In this document: one piece after another, positions 54,787 through 55,004 of the stretch | Layout: the number at the start of each line of letters is the position of its first letter | Numbering within the stretch: position 1 is the stretch's first letter | NCBI GenBank assembly: GCA_934615235.1 | Contig: CAKTTL010000005.1 | Location: 1 to 55,004 of the forward strand | DNA length: 55,004 bases | Direction: 5' to 3' | Source: an uncultured Clostridia bacterium | Lineage (GTDB): Bacteria; Bacillota; Clostridia; Christensenellales; Aristaeellaceae | Made by a program: the position numbers and the translations under genes | The notes under the pieces: generated by a model | Database searches by the model: none | Told to the model about the DNA's origin: nothing | The model's input: the letters and a program-made list of their open reading frames with translations, nothing else

Positions 54787-55004
54787 GCCATCCGCCCCTC
54801 GTTGAGAGGGGCGGACGGCGGAAGCGGCTTTCTTGGAGGTGCGGCACGAAACGAGCAGGCGACCGGCAGGGAGCATGCGACGATTGAGTGCCGCGAACCC
54901 TTCTTTCAGGAGAAAGAAGCCCCCGCCTCCAGACCCCCCACCCCAAGAAAGCCGCTTTTTTATGTGGGAAGCGAGAAGCTGACGGGCTATTCGCAGCCCG
55001 TTTT
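54787..55004 (+). repeat. Modular hairpin repeat, copy K, chimeric, and a duplicated block
   Basis: First hairpin (54787-54819), tag GCGGCTTTCTT, the same 54-bp module as copy G (54841-54894), then a core whose left arm (CGAACCC) matches copy G and right arm (GCCCCCGCC) matches copy J, so the arms no longer pair. From 54912 to the window end the sequence repeats 54668-54758, including the terminator. The right end is cut by the window. Confidence 0.82.

Noticed and set aside
10083..54971. Hairpin repeats considered as a CRISPR array
   Set aside because: Copies are single, widely spaced and in both orientations, with no uniform spacers and no cas genes.
1..55004. tRNA, rRNA, tmRNA or known riboswitches
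   Set aside because: Gene gaps were read for cloverleaf-like and conserved RNA sequences; none was recognised. A covariance-model scan would be needed to exclude small RNAs.

Overview
This 55 kb window looks like chromosomal DNA from a GC-rich, spore-forming member of the Bacillota, most likely class Clostridia. Supporting genes are spoIIE, a CwlD-type amidase, dnaA, the floA/nfeD pair, separate SdaAA/SdaAB serine dehydratase subunits, the GlgC/GlgD pair, and the tilS-hpt-ftsH cluster that often lies near the origin in Bacillota. Most genes have strong AGGAGG-like ribosome binding sites, and many intergenic regions hold recognisable sigma-A promoters. No tRNA, rRNA, CRISPR array, prophage or transposase gene was seen.

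Layout. 1-6.4 kb (minus strand): rarA (cut by the window edge), an acyltransferase, an nfeD-floA-unknown-LytTR regulator-SdpI operon, and a small membrane protein with two uracil-DNA glycosylases. 6.4-9.9 kb: a miniature inverted-repeat element, then a 1059-residue repetitive surface protein. 10-14 kb: a NYN/LOTUS RNA-binding protein with two CapA-like proteins, and an XRE/zinc-ribbon regulator. 14.4-18.1 kb: spoIIE, a dense DnaA-box cluster beside AT-rich DNA (candidate replication origin), and cwlD. 18.1-24 kb: serine dehydratase operon, a DUF445 protein, a patatin-like protein without catalytic residues, and a duplicated class II aldolase-like protein. 24.3-28.6 kb: an XRE-cupin regulator with potABCD for polyamine uptake. 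28.8-36 kb: murA, fmdB, an atypical phosphofructokinase, dnaA (not followed by dnaN), a DUF5711-like protein and cvpA. 36-41 kb: mnmG-tadA-zinc ribbon-uppP and an ECF transporter S component. 41-48 kb: a C-terminally truncated MocR regulator, a TauE permease, glgC-glgD-glgA and radC. 48-54.6 kb: tilS, hpt, ftsH, a PHP phosphoesterase and a VanW-domain protein.

The most unusual signal is between genes. At least eleven copies of a modular hairpin repeat occur in gene gaps. They share a CTTCTTTC...GAAAGAAG core, while the flanking stem arms differ in sequence from copy to copy yet remain complementary. A second family, a 164-bp TA-flanked MITE, occurs as two near-identical full copies and one 60-bp internal deletion. 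One MITE sits inside a hairpin repeat, which gives a relative age, and another sits just downstream of the -10 box of the uracil-DNA glycosylase operon. The second main point is the DnaA-box cluster at 17.0-17.3 kb, about 15 kb from dnaA, where the prevailing gene direction also changes.
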